Below, in pieces: positions 9,956-20,839 of a DNA stretch of 26,158 nt. Within the stretch, counting starts at the first letter, position 1. Every line of letters starts with the position of its first letter. Made by a program: the position numbers and the translations under genes. The notes under the pieces were generated by a model that was not told the origin of the DNA, searched no databases, and saw only the letters and a program-made list of their open reading frames with translations. This DNA is from Collybiopsis luxurians FD-317 M1 (lineage: Eukaryota; Basidiomycota; Agaricomycetes; Agaricales; Omphalotaceae). Where the stretch lies: contig KN834806.1 in NCBI GenBank assembly GCA_000827265.1, forward strand, positions 1-26,158. Reading direction: 5' to 3'.

Positions 9956-12184
9956 ACTTAGTGCGAACAAATGTAGCTGATCTATGTTACAATGAAGCTG
10001 GTATTTAAACACTCGAAAGGTCTTACTATTGAGGACATGAGAACTGACTATACCATCGCAAGGGAACATGTCTCTGATGTTGAAGCTAGTCAAAGGGTAG
10101 CTCCAGACTCTGTCGAAGAGGACCTGTCAGAGGTGAATTTGGTTACGTCTTTTGCTTTTGTTTGCTTGCTCACATAGGTTCTGATTCTAGGTGTAGAGTC
10201 AAGGTTTCCAATTATGGCATACAAAGTTCCTCCCTAAAAATCTCAGTCTTTAGCTGCCCCTCGCACCACTCCTTATAGCATACAAACTTCCTCCAAAATC
10301 TCATTCTTTACCTGTCCCTCGCACCAATTTTCCAAGTCCATATTACGCACACGCTTGTCCTCAATATTTGCTGCTATAGTCTCCAAGTATTTTCAGAATC
10401 CTAGATGAACTAGGTTGTTGGTTTTCTTCAAATGTAAGGGGAATTTTCATTACAATGACAATACATTGTATTCTTCCTTTCAAATTTTGTAAAAATGATT
10501 ATAGGCCAATGCTACTTGAACACATTCTAGGGTACTCGCTAACAGAGCATAGCAGAAATGGATGTGACATGAAGAACACATGATTCCCATTAGTAGGTGC
10601 CCAGACATCAGCGCGCAGTGCTGCCCCCACCACACCAATGCCACTTTTTAGTTCATTCAGAAAACTGACCTTCTGTATCTATGAGTGACTAGTTACTCTG
10701 CCGCTATGTCCTTCGCCATTGGCCAAGAACATTGACTTGATAATACCCAGCTAATTTGAGAAGAATTTGCCTGTTGAATCAAGTCTATTCAAAACCTTCG
10801 CGGGTGCGCATAAGTCCCTAACGCTGTTTTGGCATACGATGCGTATGAAGGTCAAATCAGAGCTATGAACAAATGTAGATTGTCCAAAATGAAAACAACA
10901 AAAGTACGTACCAAGAGTCAAGTACATTCATGATTCGTGACCAAGGGTTGAGCTGAAAAATCAGTCGCCCTGAGCCAAGAAAAGACATAAAACCCTCTCT
11001 GCTATGAAACCCAATGAAAACCCCAGGTTCAGGGACAAATATACTGTAAGCCCCTCCCTCCTATAAACAATATCCAAAATGCTACACAAACTGTTCATCT
11101 GTCAAGGATTCCATGCAAGAATGGGGAACTTATTGCTGCTGTTGAGTCCCGAGGTTGTCGTAAACCTGAGGTAAGCACCGCCTGTAATGAATGTGAGAGT
11201 GGATACCTATAGATAGATTTTACACCTCCAATCTGTTAAATCCATTATCCGGGCCCTGACAATGACTTCATTTGAGTCTCGCAACACAACCAGCTGTTCT
11301 TCTCCAGCATCGCTGGCTCCTGGTCCAGACCACACACTGCAGGCTTAGGGTGGCAAAGTTTCCTCAGCTTTGCACTGACCGGCTTATGTTTTTCTGAAAA
11401 GAATCAGCTAGGGCTTGGGTTATGATTCTCAATAAATCAGTTTTTTTGCACTTTGGCCCTCTCTCTGTTTTTTTGTTCTTGTTTCAGAGCTTGTCTATGG
11501 GCATCGTAAGTTTGGGATCCGCATTCGCGTGTCACCCCATTGAGGAACTGGGGACTGTGGATGTTTGTCGGACGCTTGGACATTCTGGATGCTTCTGGAT
11601 GTTTGAAAGATTCATCATTTGATCATTTATACATGGGGCCTGAGACCCAAAGCTCGGACAAGATCAAGACTCTCCAAGCTCGGCGAGCTGCATCATCCAA
11701 ATGCCCAAGAATGTCCAAATAAACATCCAAATGAATGTCCAAAAATTCCCATGAAAACTGTCGAATCATGACCACTCATGAGTCTGTATGGAAGGACTAA
11801 AAGTGAAAGAGAACAACATGAAGTGCCAAAGTCAACATAGAAGCCCTGCCAAACTGCGAAAATGAGAATCTCTGAATGAGAATTCTTTCTTTAATAGTCT
11901 CAGGTCAGCGGAAATTGTTCTGACATTCGACTGGAACCTGAAGCAGTAAAAAAGTCAGACATGGTCACTAAAGAAGCGGTGGCAGTGGTTCAATCTTCAC
12001 TGAACACTGAACGAAGGTTCCTGGATTCAGGAATTTGACACCCAAACCCATTCAAAGATGACGTCAGGTGTAAAAAAAGAAATTCGAAAGTGACTATCAT
12101 TGGGAAGAAAAGACAACCTGAACTTCAGTAGTTTTTATTTTTTTTTGTTCATTCATAAATACAATACATGGACCTCTGGAGGCT
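9956..12184. other. 2.2-kb non-coding stretch
   Basis: Only short frames are present. One at 9992-10177 could be a displaced C-terminal piece of the preceding gene. The stretch holds an imperfect tandem duplication at 10212-10326. Near 11560-11740 there is a cluster of ATCCAAA/ATGTCCAAA words that partly complement GGACATTCTGGATG upstream, giving a weak imperfect hairpin. No tRNA-like B box or domain was found. Confidence 0.45.
10212..10326. repeat. Imperfect tandem duplication, about 57-bp unit
   Basis: Unit 1 (10212-10268) and unit 2 (10273-10326) both begin TTAT(G/A)GCATACAAA, continue TTCCTCC and TCTCA, and end CCTCGCACCA. They differ by small indels and substitutions. Nothing suggests a function. 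Confidence 0.75.
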
Positions 12185-13231
12185 CTAGAAACCAAAATCT
12201 TTCCAGGGATTCACTGGACTCATGGTATCTGCCGAACTTTCCCCTCGAACACTGTTGAACACATTGATAACTGCTTCCAGTTGATAATTTTCTGCTGGAG
12301 TTTTGTGCACTTCGCTTCGACAGGTAGGGCATGTATAGCGCACTGTGACCAGATCAGCTGGGTTGCCCTGTGAAAACCAGAGCTAGAAAAGATTGAGCAA
12401 AAATTATAGCATGATCATCATAGGCAAATACCTGTAAGCACTCTCGACAGAAGGTATGTCCGCAAGTGAGACTGCACACTGACTTCAGTTGTACAATCAA
12501 GAAAAAAACATTGATCAACTCACACACAGGGTATTTTTAGCATGCTTGTACAAATACCACAATTCAGACTATCTGCGACCTCTGATAGATCCTCAAAAAT
12601 GGAAAAGCATCAATCACCTTACATACAGAAAGAGTTTGAACAATGGAACCTTTTTTAACTTCTTCATTGCCCCTGCAAGTGCATTCTGGGTGGAATTCAG
12701 TCTTCGCTTAACACCGATAAGTACTTTTGGGGTAGGTATATCCTCGTCGTCTGAGGACAATTCAATAACTCTGGAGCATGCTCGTTGGATCTTTGTAGAT
12801 ATGTTCTTGTTTCCCAAAGATGGACCGACAACACTACGGGGTCAGTGAATTACAGGCAACCTCGCACCATCGTTTTCATTGTCGGAAGATAATTCGATGA
12901 CGCTGGAATGAGCTCTCGGAGGTTGGTAATGGCGACTTGTCTGACTTGAAGCTACCGGATTTTCATCAGACAGAATACTGATATTGTCCTGTCCTGTCCT
13001 GTCATCCAGGTTTGAAATCTCACTGACATTTGATCTCGTGGTGGGGCTAGCAAGTGTCAACTCTGTGGCACTAGCTGCCTCTTGGAGTGACTCTGTTGCA
13101 GGGGAGCCACGGTGCTCAATGATATCTGAATTTTGCTACAAAGCGACAGTTAGATGAGAGTGTTGTAATTTTGGGAGATAACTCACATTGCTCTGGTGAG
13201 AGACAACTCTGAATGCAGTCAAGAAAGACAT
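12185..13231 (-). pseudogene. STUbL-like protein: tandem SUMO-interacting motifs plus RING, one in-frame TGA
   Basis: Five exons on the minus strand: 13231-13187 (ATG start, MSFLTAFRVV), 13135-12650, 12591-12524, 12471-12432, 12367-12185 (TAG at 12187-12185). Together they total 822 nt, a multiple of three, for a 273-residue product. Exon 2 holds two near-identical acidic SUMO-interacting motifs, SVIELSSDNEND and RVIELSSDDED, the second followed by a basic stretch (VKRRLN, AMKKLKK). Exons 3-5 assemble a complete C3HC4 RING: NCGICTS, LTCGHTFCREC, YTCPTCRSEV. SIMs followed by a C-terminal RING is the layout of SUMO-targeted ubiquitin ligases (RNF4/Slx8 type), which ubiquitinate SUMOylated nuclear proteins. 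One TGA (12844-12842, codon 113) interrupts exon 2 between the SIMs. The flanking frame is unbroken, so it may be CGA to TGA. A 27-nt in-frame segment with GT, CTGAC and TAG would remove it but is very short for an intron. The exon 2/3 donor (GTTCCA) is weak. Confidence 0.75.
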
Positions 13232-13757
13232 TGGGAAAAAATGATTACTTTCATATCGATAACCTCTGTTTTATTGCCACTATGCAATAGAGGTTGCATG
13301 AGGTTTAGGGAGCTACACAATAAGGTAATTATCTTAACAGCTTGAGAGCCTTACAGTTGTACCATGGGAAATGGAAGCCAGGCCCCATGTCGTCGAATTG
13401 AACAATAGTTAATCCAGTGCGCAGTGCGCATCTGTGTATAAGAAATTTGAAATACCAATGGAGTGGTTCAAAACAATAGCGCTATTATGGATTCTCCTGC
13501 CATTTTGAGAAAGGCAAGCTCGACCTAGTTAGGAAGGTAGACCTGGGTCCCACGTCGAGCTTTGGATGCATAAAACCACCAGAGCTTTTAACTATGTGGC
13601 ATAGACCTCCAAGCTTGTTACTCATGCAGGTTGGCACAGAGAGGGGTTTTCAGTTTGACCAGTTGGTTTTCTTTTTCAGATTCATCACTGCCGCTTTGGT
13701 TTCTGGCTGAACAGTGTGGAGAGCCAAATTTAAGTTTGAAATTAAACATGAAACATA
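13232..13757. other. Spacer between SNF2 and STUbL-like genes
   Basis: About 530 bases with no coding signal on either strand. It lies downstream of the SNF2 stop and upstream of the RING gene start and would hold the promoter of the latter. A short direct repeat, GTGCGCAGTGCGCA, sits near 13417-13430. No defined regulatory element is visible. Confidence 0.4.
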
Positions 13758-16513
13758 TTAACATGAAGCATAATTGAACAACTTCAAAACCTGATTCTTA
13801 GATAACTGCTTCAGATCTTCAATCTCGCTCTGACGCAAAGTATTAGATGCAAGTTCTTTCTTTTGATCTTGAAGCTATAGAGATGTTAGCATCTAAAACT
13901 AAATGAAATGAATGTGACACTTACTTCTAACATGCATCTCTCCACTGTGCCAACTGTCACCAACTTGTATACATGCACCGCTTTCTTTTGTCCCATGTGG
14001 TGGGCACGGCTGACTGCTTGCTCCTCAATGGCAGGATTCCACCACAAGTCAAAGAGAATCACATTATTGCAGGCACCAAGGTTGATCCCTAATGAACATA
14101 AAAAGTAAGGATGCTTCAATCGTTGCAATACTATATTACTTACCTGTGCCACCAGCCATTAACAATACCAAAACTACTGTTGTTGAATATACCATCTTCA
14201 CAGCATTCAGAGCCTCCTTCCTTTGAGTAGTATTCATGGTCCCATCCACTGAAGGGTAGCATGCAGTATAAGTAGCATGCAGTACAAGCCAACCATTTTA
14301 AAAAAAGCTCACAGCAAGTATAGTTTATCCCTTCCCTTGACAAAAAAGACTGAATGATATCTAGCACAGATGTAAATTGCAAGAAAATCACAGTCTTCTC
14401 ATTTCCGGGCCTAGACTTTATCTCATTCAAGATATGCAACATATGTCTGATCTTTGTCAAAGGCTTGTTCCTTGACACAAGCGATGCCATCTCAATACAA
14501 TTTGTGCATATCCCTTTATGCCTATCTGAGGCAACCCTGAAGCCAAACTCTAAGCATTAGATGATGATTCATGGAAGTACTAACAGGCTTTGACAGAGAA
14601 TGCACACGCTGTCTTGCAGCGGAAGATTGTATCCATCTGAACCGATGTCTTCAAGGGCTTTCACAACACTCTGACTGACTAGCAAAGTTGGATGTAAGCA
14701 AGCTTTTGTGCACCCATTAGAAAACATGTGCAGGATTTGAATCAAAATATGGCTTGCCTTGGCGCAGGCATAAAAGATATACCCATGTAGCTGCAGCATT
14801 GACGGATCCATTGAGTAGAATGGTTTGCATTCGAGCCTCGAGTGCATTGTAAAGCTTTTGTTCTGGATGAGAAAGTTTACAGTCCACAATGCTGATGGTA
14901 ATTTGTGCAAGATCAAGAATCGGACTACTGTTTACATGATCACACTTTATCTGTCATAGCATTGTCTTGTCAAGGGAAGCCTGCAGGAGCAAAAAAAAGT
15001 CATATGTCAGTCTAGACATGTCAATTGATGTTCAGACCTTTAATAGCCATTGAGCTGTTAAAGCTTCGGGGCCACCTTTGGATATTGGCAGCGCAATGTT
15101 TTTTTTGAACCATGATTCATCTGAGAAATCTTCAACACCAACAAATTGAAACAGTGAATGCAGATCTAGGACAGCATTTTGTCTAAAGCAAGTCAGCAGC
15201 ACTCGTCAGATAGATTATTCGCATTTGTTTGCTCACATAGGAGTACCAGTCAAACACCACCTATATAATGCATGTAAGGAAAATGCAGCCTTGGCCTTTT
15301 TGGTTCGAACATTTCTGATTTCATGAGCTTCATCTGATCGAGAGCTATAAGGTAAGAATTAATGGCTTAAGGAACAAATGTCGCACCCAAGACAACGCGA
15401 TGCCAGTAGACTTGAAAAACACCATGATTATGCTTTCAAACTACTCACTTGTTGAACGCAAAGTACATATACATATAAATGAGCCTCATACCTTGAGTTT
15501 GCTCATACTCAGCTGTGATAATGCCATAAGTGGTGATCACTATATTGGCTTTGCCTAAAACAGCAAGACCTGGGAACATAAGGTCAAAGATACCATCACC
15601 GATGGAAGAAATTCAGTGAACTCGGGCTCACTGTGTTTACGGCCTCTATCATTGCCATGGTGTACAATATATGTCAATTGAATGGGGATGCCGCAGACCA
15701 GTTGTTTGATTTCTTCTTCCCACTGAAGAACAATTGATTTAGTGCCAACAATGCTAATACCATTGTCATAACTGAAGCTACCTTGCATCATGAAGCAAGA
15801 CCTACAGAGTCAGTTCTACAGCTTTCCCTTCTGCATGACCTTGTAATTGGCAGTCTATGATGTGAACAAGCATTTGAAGAGTCTTTCCTAGTCTAGGAAT
15901 AATGGCTTACCCTCTACATGCAAAGTAATAATGCTTTTAACTCACCCCATCTCATCCACAATGATACCACCCTGGGAATTATCCCTCTCTCAGTGTGACA
16001 TCCAGGTTCGAGCATATCCTTGGTGAGGTTTGAGTGTGAGGTTGGAATATGTCAATGAAGTGTTTGTATCATTGTAGCTCCAACAGGAAAATTTGTTCGA
16101 AGGCAAGAAGTCAAAATCTTGCACTAGTTGTTTGGATTCTGGTAAAGGTGATAGCAATAAATGCAGTCCCTGAATCATGAATCAGTAAATAAAGAAGTAG
16201 CACTTGAGTTATACTCATACTTGATTTGGCAAGACTTATGGATTGCATCTGGTCTACCATGTCTCCAAATGAATTGTCTGCAGAAGGATCAGTGTACCTT
16301 GATTTCAAAATATGCTTGTCTGCTTTTGGCAATAAATGCAGGACATATCATGAATCAGTAAATAAAGAAGTAGCACTTGAGTTAGACTCATACTTGATTT
16401 GACATGACTTATGGATCGCGTCTGGTCCACCATGTCTGCAAATGAATCCCCTGTGGAGGAAGGATCAGTGTACCTTGACTTCAAAGTGTGCCTATCTGCT
16501 TTGCTGCACAAGC
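13758..16513 (-). pseudogene. SNF2-family ATPase (Rad5/Rad16-like), nearly intact but with one TGA
   Basis: A DNA-dependent ATPase read in order on the minus strand: DFDFLPSNKFSCW, ARTWM, then GGIIVDEMG split from LGKTLQML by intron 15945-15893 (Walker A), SIVLQWEEEIKQL, ANIVITTYGIITAEY, RVVLDEAHEIRNVRTKKAKA with an intron inside the DEAH codon run, WCLTGTP, LHSLFQFVGVEDF, WFKKNIALPISKGGPEAL. A Cys pair CILC and a later CTNC sit where Rad5/Rad16 proteins carry a zinc/RING insert. Then come KTVIFLQFTSVLDIIQSFL, VDGTMNTTQR, AGGTGINLGACNNVILFDLW, NPAIEEQAVSRAHHMGQ, a last intron of 50 nt and TAA at 13760-13758. Lesions: TGA at 15992-15990 where the frame suggests an arginine (WMSH-stop-ERDN); motif VI reads RAHHMGQ where the family has RAHRxGQ; frame tension at the 5' exon junction and between CILC and CTNC. 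The N-terminus is unresolved. Confidence 0.82.
16155..16506 (-). repeat. 175-bp tandem duplication containing an SNF2 5' exon and its intron
   Basis: Units 16155-16329 and 16330-16506 both encode, on the minus strand, a segment like ADRHTLKSRYTDPSS, then DMVDQ(T/M)(R/Q)SIS, then a GTATGAGT donor and intron. The intron part is nearly identical in both (ATCATGAATCAGTAAATAAA and onward); the coding part has diverged more. The duplication adds an exon copy and may account for the poor frame match at the next junction. Confidence 0.82.
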
Positions 16514-17552
16514 CTGTACCAGAGGTCGGTATGGGTCATTCTTGATCGAGCACCTTTTGAGGCCTGAAATTAGTCTGACCAGGGGATAGCTTGCTGAAGG
16601 AGCTGTTCTCTGGAGAGAGGGAAGGGGGGTTCAGTCAAACGGCATCCAGGAGATGTTTAGGAAAAGGCACTGATCCCTCCTGAAAATGTTCGGTCATGAA
16701 TCACTTTTCACAGCATGTAAATGTACTGAGGCAAATGGCATTTGAGGAGACTGTAGTGAGAAAAGCAACATACCCAGTGCTAACTATTGAAATATACCAC
16801 TTATCATACATACATGTGAGCTTATTGCCGGTAATCCCTGCAGGGCCCGAAGGACCAAGAAAAATAACAGAGATGAGCATCTTTGCTGCTGTCCACCTGA
16901 TAAGCTTCTTTAAAGGCATACTCACTATGTGATGGTAAATTAAACGAGAAGCTCGAACCGCCTGAATCCTTGATGGACAATGCAATAAGCGCCGTCGAGG
17001 GTCAGGTGTGAGCTTGTCCCCAGTTAACCGGCCCAGGTAAAGGTGCCTGACAATCGAGGGATGAGAAAAGCACTCCAGGTGCCGTACCTATGATCAGCTT
17101 AGGTTTTGCACTCATACTTAGGTTCAGGATTGTGTATAATCATTTACATGATCCACACTACACAGAACATGATCCATGTGAAGAGTTCATTCAAGAACTT
17201 TGCAGCGATTAGACTGCCCACTGTACGGTTCAGTGCTGAACTTCGTACATGGGAAAGGCATCGCTTTCCATGGAAGTTTACTAACACGGGGCCAAAATTA
17301 TTGCTAGTGATCCATTACTAAATTACCCTTATTCTCTATATATTAGAGTTCAATGCCTTAGTTAACATTTGTGCTTCACATTCACAATGGATCATAGAAA
17401 TAAGGAGCAAGTACAGAAGGTTGTTTATCATTTGTTATCTGCATACAAAAAGAAAGGTAACGCAATCAGTGGAATTACTCTACTCGATGCAATGAATGAG
17501 ATTCAACTGGAATAAACAATGAGCAAAAAAGATGGGGACTGGCGATGAAAAC
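16514..17552. other. Stretch between the SNF2 gene and the coiled-coil gene
   Basis: No recognisable gene. A minus-strand frame (16985-16701) contains VIFLGPSGPAGITG, which I cannot place in a family. A plus-strand frame at 17106-17321 has no motif. The first exons of the SNF2 gene may be hidden here but I could not define them. Confidence 0.35.
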
Positions 17553-19885
17553 TCACAGTGATTCAAGAATATCCAACGGAAAGGACTGCGTCGAAATCTT
17601 CAGCTTCTCTAGAGTGTAGGGATCCTGTTTTTTCAGCCAATCTGGATTGAAAAATGCCCGAGGAAGCCCTGTAGGTGGATTTCTCTGACTTTCTCTTGTA
17701 GTGCATCAGCAAGGAAGTGGATGACACCCTTTTTTGCTTGAGCCCAATCTTTTCTGTTGGCTGAACTCTTGGTCAAGAGCAGCAGCAAAAATATCAAACT
17801 CATTTGCCCACCAAGGATGCTTGAGCACTTCGAATGCTGGAACCGTTGTCCCATCGATGGACAGTAAAATTTTTTCCTCATCTGACTCACCATTTACACC
17901 CAGTCGATCATATGCTTCAGCCATTCTTTTCCATGTCTGCGCACTTTTGCCACCTCAAGAGGCACATTCACTAGCAGTGTTGAGGTGTCTTTGGTGTTTC
18001 TAAGAAGGTTTTAGGCCTTGAAAAGCGGATATTAATCTCTCATACCTAATTTTGCAATGTTCACCCTTCCACCTTCTTCCATCTTCCAGGGTTATCCTGA
18101 CTTCCATGGTAGTAAGAATGAATACAAGCTTGAACTTCGTCCTCAGTTTCATGTCGAATTTTGCTGTCCTCTCCTTTAATGATCTTGGCCTCAGCAAGTA
18201 AATAAGCCCTCTGAGCCTCTGAGACTTGGTTGATGACAAGTGTGAGAATATATTTCTCCATGACATCAGGCAGGCTCCACTTTTGAGGATCTGTACTCCG
18301 AGCGTTCTGGATACTTTGAGCAAGTTTCAAAGTGATAATGCAATTCCAGCACAAATTCTTGGCTTGTGAGTGGAGTGCAAGCTGTAAAGTCTCATCTGGT
18401 CCTTCTCTGCATCCCTCTTCGAAATCAGACACTTCATAAGGATCAGCAGCTTGATACATCATGAAGTTGTTTGCACAGGAAACCTCATAAAAATTCTTCC
18501 AAATCTCTCTGACGGCGCTCTGGAATGAACATACACTCATTAATTTTTTTGACAGAAAAGGCCACAACAGTCGTACCTCCCAGCAAAGATATTGTTTGGA
18601 TCCAATCAATTGATGGATTCAGTTCTTCTCTGCATTGAAATTGGCCTGACTGCCAGGTTTGATGCATTTATCCCTGCCTTGCTCCCGAGGCCAGATGTTG
18701 ATATCCTTGTAACCCATTTTCTTGAGTAGTTTGCACATGAAATTGACTATGATATGGGAATGCTCAGTGTTCATTACGTCAATACATTCGGCGGCCGCAC
18801 TCATCTGGCCCAATAAGTTGTCAACTTCAGCATTAGAAGTGGAACTCTGAGTCTGTGCAGAAGCTGCAGAAGCTACACCAAATGAAAGCTCAGCATTTTG
18901 GACAATACGGCGTGGGACAGCCAGATTATCTTGCTTCTTGTTTCGAGCCCGCCGCTCAGCAGGTGTAATGAATTCTGACCTGCCACAAGGATTGATAATG
19001 GGAATGACATTAGCGGTAGATGCTGAATCTGTGATGCCAGCTGGGGAGGAAGAACTGTGAGGAAATGAACCTGTGTCAAAAGATGGATGCACTCAGGAAG
19101 AGGTATCTATGCCAGAAGATGGGTGTGCAACGGAAGATGAATCCACACCAGAAGATGGACGCAAACCAGAAGGTGAAGTATGTTTCAAAGATGAAGTAGG
19201 GCCAGATTGAGCAGGACCGGGGTTCAGGGAGGAGGATGGGCAGGTGCGAGTGGAGGGAGATGGCCCAAGGAGAGATGCATTAGACAATCCCATGTAACAT
19301 GAAGATGGAGGGGGATTGGCAGAAGATAGTCCCAGATTATTTGAGGGTGGAGCAGCTGTTTGCTGGAGCTGGAAAATGCATCTTCAACGAGAACAAGAAT
19401 GCAGGAAAAAAGAGCATACCGAAATGAGGCCAAGGAGCCTCTGAATCTCCGCAGCTTGTTGGTTCTGCAAAAAAATAAGTGCTGCCAATTTCCACGCTCA
19501 TTGCGTATACTCACCAGGAGCTGTTCAGCGTTGACCAGCATTTGTTCTTTTCCCTTCCCCTTTTGCTCTGCCTGGCATCATCAGCTACAGAGAATACCAG
19601 GTAAGTGGGACTTACCTGTGAAAGCTGATGAAGTTTTTTCATTGAATCTACCATTTCACTCTGCACATCGTCTATCCCAGCAAGCTCATTTTTGACTTCG
19701 ACTTCCTCAGCCGCATTTTCTTCCATTTGCTGCCTCTGGGTTAATTGAGCTTTTGCCTCAGCAAGTTGGTGTTTGAGCATTGCAATGTTTGCTTTGTCCT
19801 CTCTCCGTCAGACAAATAGCTCTCGGTTCCTTTCGATTAACTGGAACATATTCTTCAATATCAATTTGCTCACAAAAAGAGACAT
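17553..19885 (-). pseudogene. Coiled-coil protein of unknown function, multi-exon, several in-frame stops
   Basis: I do not recognise a named domain. From ATG at 19885 the first exon (19885-19616) has RNRELF, AMLKHQLAEAKAQLTQRQQM and MKKLHQLSQ, a coiled coil. After intron 19615-19572 it goes on with KEQMLVNAEQLL and QQAAEIQRLLGLIS. A Ser/Pro-rich part follows (HPSSGIDTSS), then TPAERRARNKKQDNLAVPRR, MGYKDINIWPREQGRD, AVREIWKNFYEVSCANNF, QAADPYEVSDFEEG, CIHSYYHGSQDNPGRW, IRYERLISAFQGL, YDRLGVNGE, FEVLKHPWWANEFDIFAAAL and DPYTLEKLKI. The frame persists across stops at 19810-19808, 19095-19093, 18621-18619, 18002-18000 and 17957-17955, with one-base shifts near 18065 and 17668. Tightly preserved wording around the stops shows it descends from a real gene. 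It looks like a dead copy of a fungal multigene family. Confidence 0.6.
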
Positions 19886-20061
19886 GCTCACATGATCGGT
19901 GTGTTGCCTGAGAGGGGTCAATAGGATCCAGCACTTCAATGAACTCATCCCCCTTCTGTTACCGGATTGATTTGTCCAGGCCAAATATGAAGGCGGGTTG
20001 TGATTTCTAGTGGTCAGAGATGAAGAAAACTGCTCATTGTTGTTTGCGCGCTATTGATTTT

Positions 20062-20301
20062 TTAGAGATCGAGATCGAAGTCCGATAAACTTGTGAAGCT
20101 TATGACATCACTTCCTTGACCAGCAAAGTCATCTTGTGGTTCTGATATGGCTCTTACTGTGTTTTGCACCCAATCAGAGGGGCTGTCACCAAGGTCTTGG
20201 GAATCTTGATGCCAGGGGGCCAAGCCATCCCAGTCATCGATGATCATCCTGTCTGACCAGGGGTCTATGCCATCTACACCATCCACAGTCCAGTCGGCCA
20301 T
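20062..20301 (-). CDS. Small acidic, tryptophan-rich protein, unrecognised
   Basis: A single open frame with ATG and TAA encodes 79 residues beginning MADWTVDGVDGIDPWSD and ending FTSLSDFDLDL. It is strongly acidic and has five tryptophans (DWT, PWS, DWD, PWH, DWV). It lies 176 bases upstream of the coiled-coil gene on the same strand and could be a separate small gene or an old N-terminal exon of it. No family is recognised. Its bias toward Asp and Trp argues against a chance frame, but only mildly. Confidence 0.35.
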   Translation of the reverse strand: MADWTVDGVDGIDPWSDRMIIDDWDGLAPWHQDSQDLGDSPSDWVQNTVRAISEPQDDFAGQGSDVISFTSLSDFDLDL

Positions 20302-20724
20302 CGAAATTGTGGAAAGAATGATAAAGTACTGAGGGGAGGTTGTGGAGAAGTCTCATTGCTTTTATAGTGATCTTTGCTGAATTGATAAGCTCCAAAAGCA
20401 GTGATGTTTTTGGTTTGTAAACCAGCAATGTTTGCAATTAACGGTCAGCCATGTGTGCGGGCAAGGTATTACATGACATGGTCCAAGATCTAAACACCAA
20501 ATATGTAAGTGCGATGTTGCAGCCTCTTCTGCTATCTGTCACTAAGGTCTTTTCTTTTTTAGCCTCCGCTCCATGCAGCTCACCACTCATAATTGTTCCT
20601 TGTGGACGATGTTGCGGTCCAAGGCTTCCTCTTTTGCCATTTTTTGTTAACACCTGTTCTTTATTGACCTCTGTGACTCACCACTTTTTGTATGCTCTAA
20701 TATGGTCTATTGTTCAAAGTCTTG
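20302..20724. other. Stretch without a recognisable gene
   Basis: Overlapping frames on both strands (20451-20744 plus, 20653-20438 minus) are mutual shadows with no motif. Nothing else is visible. Confidence 0.35.
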
Positions 20725-20839
20725 TTAGTTTTTACACAGGGTAGATACATCGTTGTGAAAAATTCCTGGGAAAATTGGGAATGAGATTGTCACCTTAATA
20801 GACAGTCCTTTGGAAGCTGATTTGAATGATGTGGCTTTG

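Noticed and set aside
11530..11745. Hairpin or repeat from GGACATTCTGGATG and ATGTCCAAA words
   Set aside because: Pairing is short and interrupted; weaker than the clear inverted repeat at 21570-21871.
14569..14916. 115-codon minus frame as a separate small gene
   Set aside because: Its C-terminal part (LEDIGSDGYNLPLQDSVCILC) is an internal exon of the SNF2 gene.
16701..16985. Minus-strand frame with GPSGPAGITG as a P-loop protein
   Set aside because: Lacks the GxxxxGK(S/T) pattern and has no supporting context.
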